The position numbers were made by a program, and so were the translations under genes. The notes beneath the pieces are model-generated. The model searched no databases, was not told where the DNA came from, and was given only the letters and a program-made list of their open reading frames with translations. A DNA stretch of 64,000 nucleotides from Pseudomonas sp. CFBP 13711 (GTDB lineage Bacteria > Pseudomonadota > Gammaproteobacteria > Pseudomonadales > Pseudomonadaceae). This document shows, in pieces, positions 53,969 through 63,330 of this stretch; the first letter of the stretch is position 1, and every line of letters starts with the position of its first letter. The stretch is from NCBI RefSeq assembly GCF_014842265.1, contig NZ_JACYVI010000001.1:310001-374000 (forward strand), written 5' to 3'.

Positions 53969-54640
53969 ATGCGTGTCCTGCTCGTCGAAGATCATCTGCA
54001 ACTGGCGGAAAGCGTCGCGCTGGCACTCAAGAGCAGCGGCCTGACCGTTGACGTTCTGCACGACGGCGTTGCAGCTGATCTGGCCCTGAGCAGCGAAGAA
54101 TATGCCGTGGTGGTGCTCGATGTCGGCCTGCCGCGCATGGACGGTTTTGAGGTGCTGGCGCGTCTGCGGGCGCGGGGCAAGAACACCCCGGTGCTGATGC
54201 TGACTGCCCGCAGCGACGTCAAGGACAGGGTCCACGGCCTGAACCTCGGCGCCGACGACTACCTGGCCAAACCCTTCGAACTGTCTGAGCTGGAGGCGCG
54301 GGTCAAGGCGTTGTTGCGCCGCAGCGTACTCGGTGGCGAACGCCAGCAACGCTGTGGCGAACTGGTCTACGACCTCGATACCCGCCGCTTCACCCTCGGT
54401 GAAGAACTCCTGACGCTGACATCCCGCGAGCAGTCCGTGCTCGAATCGCTGATCGCCCGACCCGGTCGGGTCATGAGCAAGGAGCAACTGGCGGCGCAGG
54501 TGTTTGGGCTGGACGAAGAGGCCAGCGCCGACGCCATCGAAATCTACGTACACCGTCTGCGCAAGAAGCTCGATGGGCACCCGATTGCGATCGTCACGTT
54601 CCGGGGCCTGGGTTACCTGCTGGAAAGCCGGGATGCTTAA
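53969..54640 (+). CDS. tctD: OmpR-family response regulator TctD
   Basis: A 223-residue regulator. Receiver domain with Asp-Asp (VEDH), phosphorylated Asp in VVVLDVGLPRMDG, Thr in LMLTARSD and Lys in DDYLAKPFE. C-terminal winged helix with DAIEIYVHRLRKKL and TFRGLGYLLE. GGGGAG precedes ATG 53969. Coupled by overlap to the sensor gene; probably activates the divergent tctCBA operon in response to tricarboxylates. Confidence 0.94.
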   Translation: MRVLLVEDHLQLAESVALALKSSGLTVDVLHDGVAADLALSSEEYAVVVLDVGLPRMDGFEVLARLRARGKNTPVLMLTARSDVKDRVHGLNLGADDYLAKPFELSELEARVKALLRRSVLGGERQQRCGELVYDLDTRRFTLGEELLTLTSREQSVLESLIARPGRVMSKEQLAAQVFGLDEEASADAIEIYVHRLRKKLDGHPIAIVTFRGLGYLLESRDA

Positions 54641-56057
54641 TCCGTTTCCTTCAGCGGAAAACAGCCTGCGCTGGCGCTTGCTGTGGAACCTGGGTTTGCT
54701 GCTGGTGGTGCTGATGATCGCCAGCGGCATGAGCGCCTACTGGAACGGACGCGAAGCAGCAGACACCGCCTACGATCGCACCCTGCTGGCCTCGGCGCGG
54801 ACCATCGCCGCCGGGCTGTCGGAGCGCGACGGCACCCTCAGCGCCGACGTACCCTACGTGGCCCTGGATACCTTCGCCTACGACAGCGCGGGCCGCATTT
54901 ACTACCAGGTCAACGACATCAATCAGAAGCTCATTTCGGGCTACGAAAACATCCCCGCGCCGCCGCCGGGCACGCCGCGCACCGACGCTTATCCGGCCCT
55001 CGCCAAGTTCTACAGCGGCCGTTATCAAGGCCAGGACGTACGGGTGGTCAGCCTGCTCAAGGCCGTAAGCGAACCGAACATGAACGGCATGGCCGAGATT
55101 CGCGTGGCGGAAACCGAAGAAGCCCGGGTGGACATGGCTCAGGCCTTGATGGCCGACACCTTGCTGCGTCTGGGCATGCTCGGCAGCGGCGCGTTGTTGC
55201 TGGTCTGGTTCACGGTCAGCGCCGCGTTGCGGCCCCTGGATCGCCTGCGCACGGCGGTGGAAGAACGCCAGCCTGACGATTTGCGCTCGCTGCCGCTGGT
55301 CGAAGTGCAGCACGAGCTGCGCCCTCTGGTCAGCTCCCTCAACCACTTCACCGAGCGGCTGCGTATGCAGTTCGAGCGCCAGGCGCAGTTCATCGCCGAC
55401 GCGGCCCATGAATTGCGCACGCCGCTGGCCGCCTTGAAGGCGCGGCTGGAGCTGGGGCTGCGTGATCAGGACCCCGCCGCGTGGCGCAATACGCTCGAAA
55501 GCGCCGCCTCCGGCACCGACAAACTGACCCATCTGGCCAATCAGTTGCTGTCGCTGGCACGCATCGAAAACGGCGCGCGGGCCATCGCGGAGGGCGGCGC
55601 GCAATTGCTCGACCTCAGCCAACTGGCGCGGGAACTGGGCATGGCCATGGCGCCGCTTGCCCACGCCCGGGGTGTGGCGTTGGCGCTGGAAGCCGACGAG
55701 CCGGTGTGGATGCGCGGCGAACCCACGTTGCTCAACGAGCTACTGAGCAATCTGGTGGACAACGCGCTTGCCCACACCCCTGCGGGCGGCAACGTGATCT
55801 TGCGCGTCCATGCGCCGTGCACGCTGGAAGTCGAGGACGACGGCCCCGGCATTCCGGCTCACGAGCGCGACCGGGTGTTCGAGCGCTTCTATCGACGCAA
55901 TCAGCAGAGCAAGGGTTCGGGCCTGGGGTTGGCCATTGTGGGTGAAATCTGCAGGGCACATCTGGCGCGCATCACCTTGCATGACGGCGCACAGCGGGGC
56001 CTGAAAGTGAGAGTGAGCTTTATGGTGCCGGAGTCGGGACTGGTGGGACTCGGCTGA
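54633..56057 (+). CDS. tctE: Sensor histidine kinase TctE
   Basis: A 474-residue kinase starting at ATG 54633, eight bases inside tctD. Two membrane helices (LLWNLGLLLVVLMIASGM; LGMLGSGALLLVWFTVSAAL) enclose a periplasmic sensor domain of about 140 residues. Then HAMP, phosphoacceptor His in ADAAHELRTPLAALKA, N-box ELLSNLVDNALAHTP and G-box DDGPGIP, GSGLGLAIV. Pairs with TctD. Confidence 0.94.
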   Translation: MLNPFPSAENSLRWRLLWNLGLLLVVLMIASGMSAYWNGREAADTAYDRTLLASARTIAAGLSERDGTLSADVPYVALDTFAYDSAGRIYYQVNDINQKLISGYENIPAPPPGTPRTDAYPALAKFYSGRYQGQDVRVVSLLKAVSEPNMNGMAEIRVAETEEARVDMAQALMADTLLRLGMLGSGALLLVWFTVSAALRPLDRLRTAVEERQPDDLRSLPLVEVQHELRPLVSSLNHFTERLRMQFERQAQFIADAAHELRTPLAALKARLELGLRDQDPAAWRNTLESAASGTDKLTHLANQLLSLARIENGARAIAEGGAQLLDLSQLARELGMAMAPLAHARGVALALEADEPVWMRGEPTLLNELLSNLVDNALAHTPAGGNVILRVHAPCTLEVEDDGPGIPAHERDRVFERFYRRNQQSKGSGLGLAIVGEICRAHLARITLHDGAQRGLKVRVSFMVPESGLVGLG

Positions 56058-56075
56058 GCGGGCCCATAAAAGCGA

Positions 56076-56897
56076 TCAGTACAGCAGCGTCATCGCCTGA
56101 TTCATCTCGTTGATCAGCGCGCCGTCAGCCATGTTCAGGCCCAACCGCGACACGGCCGGCACTGACTGAAACTGCAGATTGGAGTACGGCGTGCCGTTCA
56201 TCTCATGAATGTGAATCGTCGCCACCTGCACCAGATCCACGTAGTCGGCCTGATCGGAAACACGGCTGAAATTCTGAAACTGCCGGGGCACGATCGCCAG
56301 GCCCTCCGGGAAATCCCACGAGCGCAGAAGCCGTTCGCCAATGACTGGATGGATGCGTTCGATAACGTGATTGAGGCTGATAGGGTCGGCGAGCAACTCG
56401 TAGTTGTCTTCGGCGTAGGTCAGGATTGGCAGCACGCCAATGAGGTGAACGAGCCCGGCCAGGGTGGCTTGGTCAGCCTTTAAACGCGCACTGCGGTAAC
56501 TGAGGACATTACACACCCCGGCCACCTGCATGCTGAGTTTCCAGATGTCGCGCATCTTGTTTTCAATGACATCGGACTTGGCGTGAAACATCTGCTCCAC
56601 CACCAGCCCGATGGCCAGGTTACAGCTGTAGTTCACGCCCAGGCGCCGAACCGCCGTCAGCACGTCGCTGACTTCAAAATTCGGCCGCAGCAGAGGGCTG
56701 TTGACGACTTTGATCAGCCGGGCCGACAACGCGGTGTCGCTGCCGATGACCTTGCTCAGCGCCGCAATGGAGATTTCCGAGTCTTCCGCCGCCAAGCGAA
56801 TCCTCAGTGCAACTTCCGGGAGAGTTGGCAGAAACAGAGCATCCTTGTCGATCGCCTTGATCAGATCCCTCTGCACTTCGTCAGCCATGCTACTCAT
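56076..56897 (-). CDS. HDOD domain protein
   Basis: A 273-residue cytoplasmic protein. The HDOD domain spans about residues 20-215 (FLPTLPEVALRIRLAAED, AALSKVIGSDTALSARLIKV, VNSPLLRP, LAGLVHLIGVLPILTYA). HDOD proteins lack the catalytic HD residues and act in signalling and stress or motility control. Start at ATG 56897 or 56888. Single gene converging on tctE. Confidence 0.9.
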   Translation of the reverse strand: MSSMADEVQRDLIKAIDKDALFLPTLPEVALRIRLAAEDSEISIAALSKVIGSDTALSARLIKVVNSPLLRPNFEVSDVLTAVRRLGVNYSCNLAIGLVVEQMFHAKSDVIENKMRDIWKLSMQVAGVCNVLSYRSARLKADQATLAGLVHLIGVLPILTYAEDNYELLADPISLNHVIERIHPVIGERLLRSWDFPEGLAIVPRQFQNFSRVSDQADYVDLVQVATIHIHEMNGTPYSNLQFQSVPAVSRLGLNMADGALINEMNQAMTLLY

Positions 56898-56994
56898 ATT
56901 GGATCTCTGGACATTGCATTCCGGCCAGCGGCCGTCCACTCGAGGGGACGGCGCTGGTGACTACGCTGACGTCTCGCACATGCTTCAACCGGGT

Positions 56995-57936
56995 TCAACG
57001 CTGTGTTTCGAGCTTCGCGTCGAGGGTGTAGGGCAATTCGTTCAAGTGCAGGGCCTCGCCCTCTGCCCCACCAAGGTGGATCCGACCATCTTCCGCCGCA
57101 TCCGCCTGCAAGACCGCCAGCACCTCGATCCCGACATCAGACCGGGCCGCGATCACAACGTTGCCTACCGCGCTTGAATGTACTGGCGAAAACAACGCAG
57201 CGCCGGGCTCGGGCAGCTCGTTGCCGGCCATAGTCAGGCGATACAGCCGGCGTTTAAGCTTGCCGAGGTACTGCATCCGCGCCACGATTTCCTGGCCGGT
57301 GTAACAACCTTTCTTGAAACTCACACCCCCCACGGCTTGCAGGTTGATCATCTGCGGGATGAATTCTTCGCGGGTCTGCCCGAACACCTGGCCGATGCCG
57401 GCGCGGATCTGCCCCAGCAGCCAGTCGTTGAGCGGTCCTTCCGGGACGTGGGCGATCAGCCGGCTGCGCACGTCATCGGCCTGCTCGGCACGTACCCACA
57501 ATTCGGCGCGGGTCGGGGAGACGCGAATGGCAATGAGGTCATTGGCGCGGACGACCGAGTCGGTCTCCTGCGCCAGGTCGAGGCCGAGGCTGACGAGTGC
57601 GCCGTCGCCGTCCTGCAGGCCGAATCGCACCCAGGAGGCGCTTTCGTCGGTCAGTTTGGATTTGGAGAAGACGGCGTATTTCTTCAGGTCCAGCAATTGC
57701 GCTTCAATCAGCTCGCTGGCCATTGCCAGTAACACGCCGTCACCCTCAAGCAGGATGCGAAAGCTGGATTGCATGCGGCCCTTTTGCGTGCAGCGCGCAC
57801 CGAGGGTGGCCCTGGCTTCGCTGAGGTAATCGAGGTTGCAAGTCAGTTGGCCTTGCAGGAATTTGCCGGCATCCACGCCGCGAACGGCGAGCACACCTTC
57901 ATGGGACAGGGGGCAGAAAAATGCTGGAGCGGCCAT
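56995..57936 (-). CDS. ygfZ: tRNA-modifying protein YgfZ
   Basis: A 313-residue GcvT-like folate-binding protein with the YgfZ signature [18 protein letters not shown] (contains the conserved Cys). Supports iron-sulfur enzymes such as MiaB. Divergent from sdhE, as in other Pseudomonas. Confidence 0.95.
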   Translation of the reverse strand: MAAPAFFCPLSHEGVLAVRGVDAGKFLQGQLTCNLDYLSEARATLGARCTQKGRMQSSFRILLEGDGVLLAMASELIEAQLLDLKKYAVFSKSKLTDESASWVRFGLQDGDGALVSLGLDLAQETDSVVRANDLIAIRVSPTRAELWVRAEQADDVRSRLIAHVPEGPLNDWLLGQIRAGIGQVFGQTREEFIPQMINLQAVGGVSFKKGCYTGQEIVARMQYLGKLKRRLYRLTMAGNELPEPGAALFSPVHSSAVGNVVIAARSDVGIEVLAVLQADAAEDGRIHLGGAEGEALHLNELPYTLDAKLETQR

Positions 57937-58078
57937 GAGTCATCGCAGGGTAGAAGTCTGGGGCACCATCATAGTGCCGCGTGTCGTTAATGGGTATACG
58001 CAAAAAGCTGCGACCAACTGCAAGTACGCCCCGGGACAATGCGCCTGTATACTCGCCGGCAAATTCGAGGAGCCCTCC

Positions 58079-58333
58079 ATGGTCGAAGATGTTGAACTCA
58101 ATCGCCTCTTTTGGCACAGCCGTCGCGGCATGCTCGAGCTGGACGTATTGCTGGTGCCGTTCGTCAAAGAAGTCTATCCGACGCTCAACCAGGTCGATCG
58201 CGACCTCTATGTGCGCCTGCTGACCTGCGAAGATCAGGACATGTTCGGCTGGTTCATGCAGCGCGCGGAGTCGGAAGACCCGGAGCTGCAGCGCATGGTT
58301 CGGATGATTCTGGACCGTGTCCAGCCGAAGTGA
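58079..58333 (+). CDS. sdhE: FAD assembly factor SdhE
   Basis: An 84-residue protein with the SdhE core [14 protein letters not shown] (RGxxE motif that contacts the flavoprotein) and FVKEVYPTL. It promotes covalent flavinylation of succinate dehydrogenase. Start at ATG 58079 with GAGGAG 6 bases upstream. The next gene overlaps by 17 bases. Confidence 0.96.
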   Translation: MVEDVELNRLFWHSRRGMLELDVLLVPFVKEVYPTLNQVDRDLYVRLLTCEDQDMFGWFMQRAESEDPELQRMVRMILDRVQPK

Positions 58334-58784
58334 TCGTTTCGAATGCCGTTGGCAACCCTCCCGGGCGCTGCTGACGGCGTACCTCGTCACGCAAATCCTT
58401 GCGCTGGCGTCAATAGTCCTCCTTTCAATTCCCCTGTGGGCGAAAGCCATCGGCGTCCTGCTGTGCGCCTTGCACGCATCCCGCAGTCTTCGCCCATTCA
58501 TTCTGCTCGATCAGCCGCAGTCGCTCACCGGGCTGCGGCGTGACAGCAGCGGTTGGGCGTTGTGGAGTGAAGAGGGCGGCTGGCAACCGGTGCAGCTACG
58601 CCCGAACAGCCTGGCGCTTCCTAAGGTGGTCGTGTTGCGCTTCAAGGTTGCGAAGGGCTCTTGGCTGAGCCGCTTGTGGGTTCGGAGTCTGTGCATCCCG
58701 GCAGACGCCATGGGGCCGGACAGCCACCGGCGCCTGCGTCTACGCCTGAAGTTCAGCCGGCGTAGGTGGGCGGCACCAGAATAG
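58317..58784 (+). CDS. ygfX: YgfX/CptA-like inner-membrane protein
   Basis: A 155-residue protein from GTG 58317, overlapping sdhE. Two membrane helices ([35 protein letters not shown]) followed by a soluble beta domain ([17 protein letters not shown]). In E. coli YgfX is encoded with SdhE (YgfY). Its 3' end overlaps the nadB 3' end on the other strand by 32 bases. Confidence 0.88.
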   Translation: MSSRSDRFECRWQPSRALLTAYLVTQILALASIVLLSIPLWAKAIGVLLCALHASRSLRPFILLDQPQSLTGLRRDSSGWALWSEEGGWQPVQLRPNSLALPKVVVLRFKVAKGSWLSRLWVRSLCIPADAMGPDSHRRLRLRLKFSRRRWAAPE

Positions 58785-60369
58785 TGTCCAGCGCTTCGGG
58801 CAGCATGTCCGGATAATCCAGCGTGTAATGCAACCCGCGGCTTTCCTTGCGCGCCATCGCCGACGCAATCATCAGTTCTGCCACCTGGGCCAGGTTGCGC
58901 AGCTCGATCAGATCGCGGCTGACCTTATAGTTGCTGTAAAACTCGTCAATCTCGTCCAGCAGCAACCGCACCCGATGCTGGGCACGCTGCAGACGTTTGT
59001 TGGTCCGCACGATGCCCACGTAGTCCCACATGAACCGACGCAGCTCATCCCAGTTGTGGGCGATGATCACGTCTTCGTCGGAATCGGTCACCTGACTTGA
59101 ATCCCAGGCCGGCAGGTTTTGCGGCTGCGGGATTTGCTCGAGCTGAGTCACGATGTCCGCCGCAGCGGAGCGGGCGTAAACGAAGCATTCCAGCAGCGAG
59201 TTGCTGGCCATTCGATTGGCGCCGTGCAGACCGGTGAAGCTGGTCTCGCCGATGGCGTACAAGCCGGGCACATCGGTGCGGCCCTGTTGGTCAACCAGAA
59301 CGCCGCCACAGGTATAGTGCGCCGCCGGGACCACGGGAATCGGCTGACGCGTGATGTCGATGCCAAACGTGAGGCAACGCTCGTACACGGTCGGGAAGTG
59401 GCTCTTGATGAAGGCTTCGGGCTTGTGGCTGATGTCCAGAAACACGCAATCGGCGCCCAGGCGTTTCATTTCGTGGTCAATGGCGCGGGCAACGATGTCA
59501 CGGGGCGCCAGTTCGGCCCGTGGGTCAAAACGCTGCATGAAGCGCTCGCCATTGGGTAGCTTCAGGTAGGCGCCTTCGCCGCGCAGCGCTTCGGTAATCA
59601 AAAAGCTCTTGGCTTGCGGGTGATACAGGCACGTGGGGTGGAACTGGTTGAACTCCAGGTTGCCCACGCGGCAGCCCGAGCGCCAGGCCATCGCGATACC
59701 GTCGCCGCAGGCGCCGTCTGGATTGCTGGTGTACAGATAGACTTTCGCTGCGCCGCCGGACGCCAGAATGGTGAAGCGCGCGCTGTGGGTGTCGACTTCG
59801 CCGGTCGCACGATCCAGCACATAGGCGCCCAGGCAACGCTCCCCCTCCAGACCCAGCCGCGATTCGGTGATGAGATCAACCGCCACGCGTTGTTCCAGCA
59901 GTTCGATATTGGGACGCGACTTGGCCTGCGCCAGCAATGTGCGGAAGATCGCTGCGCCGGTGGCGTCGGCGGCGTGAATGATCCGGCGGTGGCTGTGCCC
60001 GCCCTCGCGGGTGAGGTGAAACTCGAACCCGCCGTCCACAACGCTTGATGGGTCATCCCGGGTAAAGGGCACGCCAAGGTCGATCAGCCACTGAATGGCC
60101 TCGCGGCTGTGTTCGACGGTGAACCGGACTGCGTCCTCGTTGCACAGCCCGCCGCCTGCGTTCAGCGTGTCTTCGACGTGGGACTGAACGGTGTCGGTGT
60201 CATCCAGTACCGCCGCAACGCCGCCCTGGGCCCAGAAAGTCGAACCGTTCGCCAGATCGCCTTTGCTGAGGACCGCCACGTGCAGATGCCCGGGCAATGT
60301 CAGCGCAAGGCTCAAACCGGCTGCGCCGGAGCCTATTACCAATACGTCGTGCTGGAAATGCTGACTCAT
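58753..60369 (-). CDS. nadB: L-aspartate oxidase NadB
   Basis: A 538-residue flavoprotein, first enzyme of NAD synthesis from aspartate. FAD-binding [17 protein letters not shown] at the N-terminus, active-site regions [14 protein letters not shown] and [25 protein letters not shown] near the substrate, and the C-terminal helical domain. Full length. Confidence 0.97.
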   Translation of the reverse strand: MSQHFQHDVLVIGSGAAGLSLALTLPGHLHVAVLSKGDLANGSTFWAQGGVAAVLDDTDTVQSHVEDTLNAGGGLCNEDAVRFTVEHSREAIQWLIDLGVPFTRDDPSSVVDGGFEFHLTREGGHSHRRIIHAADATGAAIFRTLLAQAKSRPNIELLEQRVAVDLITESRLGLEGERCLGAYVLDRATGEVDTHSARFTILASGGAAKVYLYTSNPDGACGDGIAMAWRSGCRVGNLEFNQFHPTCLYHPQAKSFLITEALRGEGAYLKLPNGERFMQRFDPRAELAPRDIVARAIDHEMKRLGADCVFLDISHKPEAFIKSHFPTVYERCLTFGIDITRQPIPVVPAAHYTCGGVLVDQQGRTDVPGLYAIGETSFTGLHGANRMASNSLLECFVYARSAAADIVTQLEQIPQPQNLPAWDSSQVTDSDEDVIIAHNWDELRRFMWDYVGIVRTNKRLQRAQHRVRLLLDEIDEFYSNYKVSRDLIELRNLAQVAELMIASAMARKESRGLHYTLDYPDMLPEALDTILVPPTYAG

Positions 60370-60588
60370 CTCTGCTTCCGGTATCTAAATGGCCACTAGT
60401 ATAAGCAAGGGTGGAACGGCACAATGGCCGCGCTTTATGGCAACGGTGAATCACAGTGGGAGCGGAGTGTGCGCCACCCTGCGACGTCCTGCACCCCGTT
60501 TGATGGACGCGATCTTTCCTACAGCTTCATACGGATTGAGTCCTACAGCTGACGGGACGTGTGTCTTACACCCAATAATGAACGGTGG

Positions 60589-60616
60589 GAACTTTTCACG
60601 AACCCGCACGTTCAAT
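60589..60616 (+). promoter_or_regulatory. Possible AlgU-type promoter (distal) of algU
   Basis: GAACTT, 17 bases, TCAAT. The -35 fits the AlgU consensus; the -10 is a weaker match. About 250 bases upstream of algU. Confidence 0.4.
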
Positions 60617-60778
60617 AGTGGGTTGCCCATAAAGGAACAGCGTCGACGTTACGCAATGGCGGTTTTCAGCCAGTACGAACGCTTCTGACGACAAGATTAT
60701 TTACGCAGCCGACCTGGTTCGAGCGGCGTTTTCCGTGCGGGCAGCAGACGCTCGCCGGAAACTTGCTTGAAGGGGGGA

Positions 60779-60805
60779 GAACTTTTGCTTAAAGCCCGAG
60801 TCTAT
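60779..60805 (+). promoter_or_regulatory. AlgU-dependent promoter of algU
   Basis: GAACTT (60779-60784), 16 bases, TCTAT (60801-60805), 60 bases before the algU start. This is the classic AlgU (sigma-22/RpoE) autoregulated arrangement. Confidence 0.8.
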
Positions 60806-60864
60806 GTTTGCAAGCCTGCGAAAGAGCCGATGCGATGCTCCTTTAAGCTTTATGAGGAGTGTTC

Positions 60865-61446
60865 ATGCTAACCCAGGAAGAAGATCAGCAGCTGGTTGAA
60901 CGCGTACAGCGCGGCGACAAGCGAGCCTTTGATCTGCTAGTGGTGAAATATCAGCACAAGATTCTTGGGTTGATCGTGAGATTCGTTCACGACACCCACG
61001 AAGCCCAGGACGTTGCGCAAGAGGCGTTCATCAAAGCCTATCGCGCACTTGGTAACTTCCGCGGTGACAGTGCGTTTTATACGTGGCTGTACCGTATCGC
61101 CATTAACACGGCGAAGAACTATCTGGTGTCGCGAGGTCGGCGGCCGCCGGATAGCGATGTCAGATCGGAAGACGCGGAGTTCTATGACGGCGATCACGGC
61201 CTCAAGGACATCGAGTCGCCAGAGCGGGCATTGCTGCGGGATGAGATCGAGGGCACCGTCCACCGAACCATCCAGCTACTGCCAGAAGATTTGCGTACAG
61301 CTTTAACTTTGCGTGAGTTCGACGGTCTGAGTTACGAAGACATTGCCAGCGTCATGCAATGTCCCGTTGGTACCGTGCGCTCTCGCATTTTCCGCGCTCG
61401 GGAAGCCATCGACAAAGCCTTGCAACCTCTGTTGCAGGAAACCTGA
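60865..61446 (+). CDS. algU: Extracytoplasmic sigma factor AlgU (RpoE)
   Basis: A 193-residue sigma factor. Region 2 with AQDVAQEAFIKAYRALGNFR and SAFYTWLYRIAINTAKN, region 4 with FDGLSYEDIASVMQCPVGTV. Directs the envelope-stress and alginate response; held by MucA at the membrane. Start at ATG 60865 with GAGGAG 6 bases upstream. First gene of the muc operon. Confidence 0.98.
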   Translation: MLTQEEDQQLVERVQRGDKRAFDLLVVKYQHKILGLIVRFVHDTHEAQDVAQEAFIKAYRALGNFRGDSAFYTWLYRIAINTAKNYLVSRGRRPPDSDVRSEDAEFYDGDHGLKDIESPERALLRDEIEGTVHRTIQLLPEDLRTALTLREFDGLSYEDIASVMQCPVGTVRSRIFRAREAIDKALQPLLQET

Positions 61447-61479
61447 GACAGCGGCGATAGCCACAAGAGAGGAACCGCC

Positions 61480-62067
61480 ATGAGTCGTGAAGCCCTGCAG
61501 GAATCGCTGTCCGCGGTGATGGATAACGAAGCGGACGAATTGGAACTGCGTCGCGTGCTTAGCGCTATTGAAGATGCGGACGCACGAGCCACCTGGTCCC
61601 GTTATCAGATTGCCCGTGCAGCGATGCATAAAGAATTACTGATGCCTCATCTGGATATTTCGGCCGCTGTTGCTGCCGGGATCGCTGATGAAGTCAGCCC
61701 GCTGAAGGCCGGCCGCGGTCCTTGGCGCACCTTGGGCCGTCTGGCCGTAGCCGCCTCGGTAACGGTTGCCGTGCTGGCCGGTGTACGTATGTACAATCAG
61801 GACGAAATTGCAGGGGCGCAATTGGCGCAGCAATCCCAGCCGAGCAACGTCGCAATGCCGCAGGCCAAAGGGCCGGCAGTATTGGCGGGCTACACCGAGG
61901 GCGAACAGTCCCCGGGTCCGATGGCAAGCGGTGTGCTGCAGAACCAGGCCGGCTGGCATGACCAGCGTCTGCCAGGTTACTTGCGTCAACATGCTCAGCA
62001 AGCGGCGATGAAAGGCGCTGAAGGCGCTCTGCCGTACGCTCGCGCTGCAAGCCTGGAAAACCGTTAA
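61480..62067 (+). CDS. mucA: Anti-sigma factor MucA
   Basis: A 195-residue inner-membrane anti-sigma factor. N-terminal AlgU-binding domain (LQESLSAVMDNEADELELRR), one membrane helix near residues 85-102 (LGRLAVAASVTVAVLAGVRM), periplasmic tail cut by regulated proteolysis under stress. No truncation; it resembles a wild-type, non-mucoid allele. Confidence 0.97.
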   Translation: MSREALQESLSAVMDNEADELELRRVLSAIEDADARATWSRYQIARAAMHKELLMPHLDISAAVAAGIADEVSPLKAGRGPWRTLGRLAVAASVTVAVLAGVRMYNQDEIAGAQLAQQSQPSNVAMPQAKGPAVLAGYTEGEQSPGPMASGVLQNQAGWHDQRLPGYLRQHAQQAAMKGAEGALPYARAASLENR

Positions 62068-62075
62068 GGAGGATC

Positions 62076-63038
62076 ATGCGCGCCATCCCTCTACTGCCGC
62101 TTCTGCTGGGTGGATGGCTGGTCCTTCCCGCTCATGCCGATGACGCGCAAGACCAGTTGAAACGTCTTGCGCAGGCTGAGCAGCAGCAAAGCTACATCGG
62201 CACATTCGTTTACGAGCGTAACGGCAGTTTCTCCACTCACCGAATCTGGCAGCGGGTCGCCGACGGCAAGGTTCGTGAGCATCTTCTGCAACTGGATGGC
62301 TCTCCTCAGGAAGTGCTGCGCGTCAATGGGGTAACCCAATGCGTTAGCGGTACCCTCGAAGAAGGGGTGTCCGGCGTTCCTGACTCTCCGGCCCGAGCGT
62401 TCGATGCTGCCAGGTTGTCATCCTGGTACGACATCAAATCGGCAGGCACTTCGCGTGTTGCTGGACGTCTCGCTAATGTCGTGACGCTGACTCCCCGGGA
62501 TCAGCACCGTTACGGCATTGAACTGCACCTCGACAGTGAAACCGGCTTGCCCCTGAAGTCGTTGTTGCTCAGCGACAAGGGCCAGTTGCTCGAGCGTTTT
62601 CAGTTCACTGACCTCAATACCTCGCAGTCGCTGACCGATCAGATGCTCGCCGCCGGTGCTGACTGCAAGCCGGTCGAAGTGGTCAAAGCAAATACTGATT
62701 CGCCCAAGCAAAAGGTCGCGTGGCGGTCCGACTGGCTGCCGCCGGGTTTTGACTTGAGCAGCGCTGCGGCACGCAAGGACCCGGATTCCAAGAGTCTGGT
62801 AACGAGTCTAATGTATGACGATGGCCTGGCTCGATTCTCGGTATTCGTCGAGCCGGTCAGCGGTGCGGCCGTGACCGATATTCGTACTCAGCTGGGCCCG
62901 ACCGTTGCTGTTTCCCGTCGCGTAACCACGCAGAAGGGTGATGCCATGGTGACTGTGGTGGGCGAGATCCCGATCGGGACGGCCGAGCGCATCGCGCTGT
63001 CCATGCGGGACGATGCTGCGGCTACGAGCAAAAACTGA
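62076..63038 (+). CDS. mucB: Periplasmic sigma-regulator MucB (RseB-like)
   Basis: A 320-residue periplasmic protein with signal peptide (LLPLLLGGWLVLPAHA) and the RseB-type lipoprotein-like domain (SYIGTFVYERNGSFSTHRIW). Binds MucA and protects it from cleavage. GGAGG precedes the start; 8 bases after mucA. Confidence 0.96.
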   Translation: MRAIPLLPLLLGGWLVLPAHADDAQDQLKRLAQAEQQQSYIGTFVYERNGSFSTHRIWQRVADGKVREHLLQLDGSPQEVLRVNGVTQCVSGTLEEGVSGVPDSPARAFDAARLSSWYDIKSAGTSRVAGRLANVVTLTPRDQHRYGIELHLDSETGLPLKSLLLSDKGQLLERFQFTDLNTSQSLTDQMLAAGADCKPVEVVKANTDSPKQKVAWRSDWLPPGFDLSSAAARKDPDSKSLVTSLMYDDGLARFSVFVEPVSGAAVTDIRTQLGPTVAVSRRVTTQKGDAMVTVVGEIPIGTAERIALSMRDDAAATSKN

Positions 63039-63181
63039 TTCGGCGCACCGGTGATGGCCACGATGAAAAAGGTTTCATTTGGTCGTTTCACGTTCACAAG
63101 CCTTTAAATATGGGCTTCACTGGTAGTGCTGAAATGTTTGGTGCGCTTTGTCGGTTGCAATCGGATGTGTTTTTTTCTATA

Positions 63182-63215
63182 GGTCACAGCTTCACAGCTG
63201 TGGCCTTTGTTGTTT
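63182..63215 (+). terminator. Terminator candidate after mucB
   Basis: GGTCACAGC, loop TTCACA, GCTGTGGCC (one G-T pair), then a T-rich stretch. It could reduce read-through into mucD, which then needs its own promoter. Confidence 0.65.
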
Positions 63216-63330
63216 CAGGGTCCAGGAAACTGGAGCAGATACAGGTGTCGCGGGAAGTCGCGACGCACAGATGCTTCGCGAGCCTGCGGGCTCGTACCGC
63301 TTAACCATGCTCGTTGTAAACGGGAGCCAT

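Noticed and set aside
60389..60688. A 99-codon frame between nadB and algU
   Set aside because: No ribosome binding site or recognisable protein; it overlaps promoter sequences of algU.
63039..63330. mucC gene between mucB and mucD
   Set aside because: The gap has no suitable open frame; it holds only a terminator-like hairpin and the mucD upstream region.
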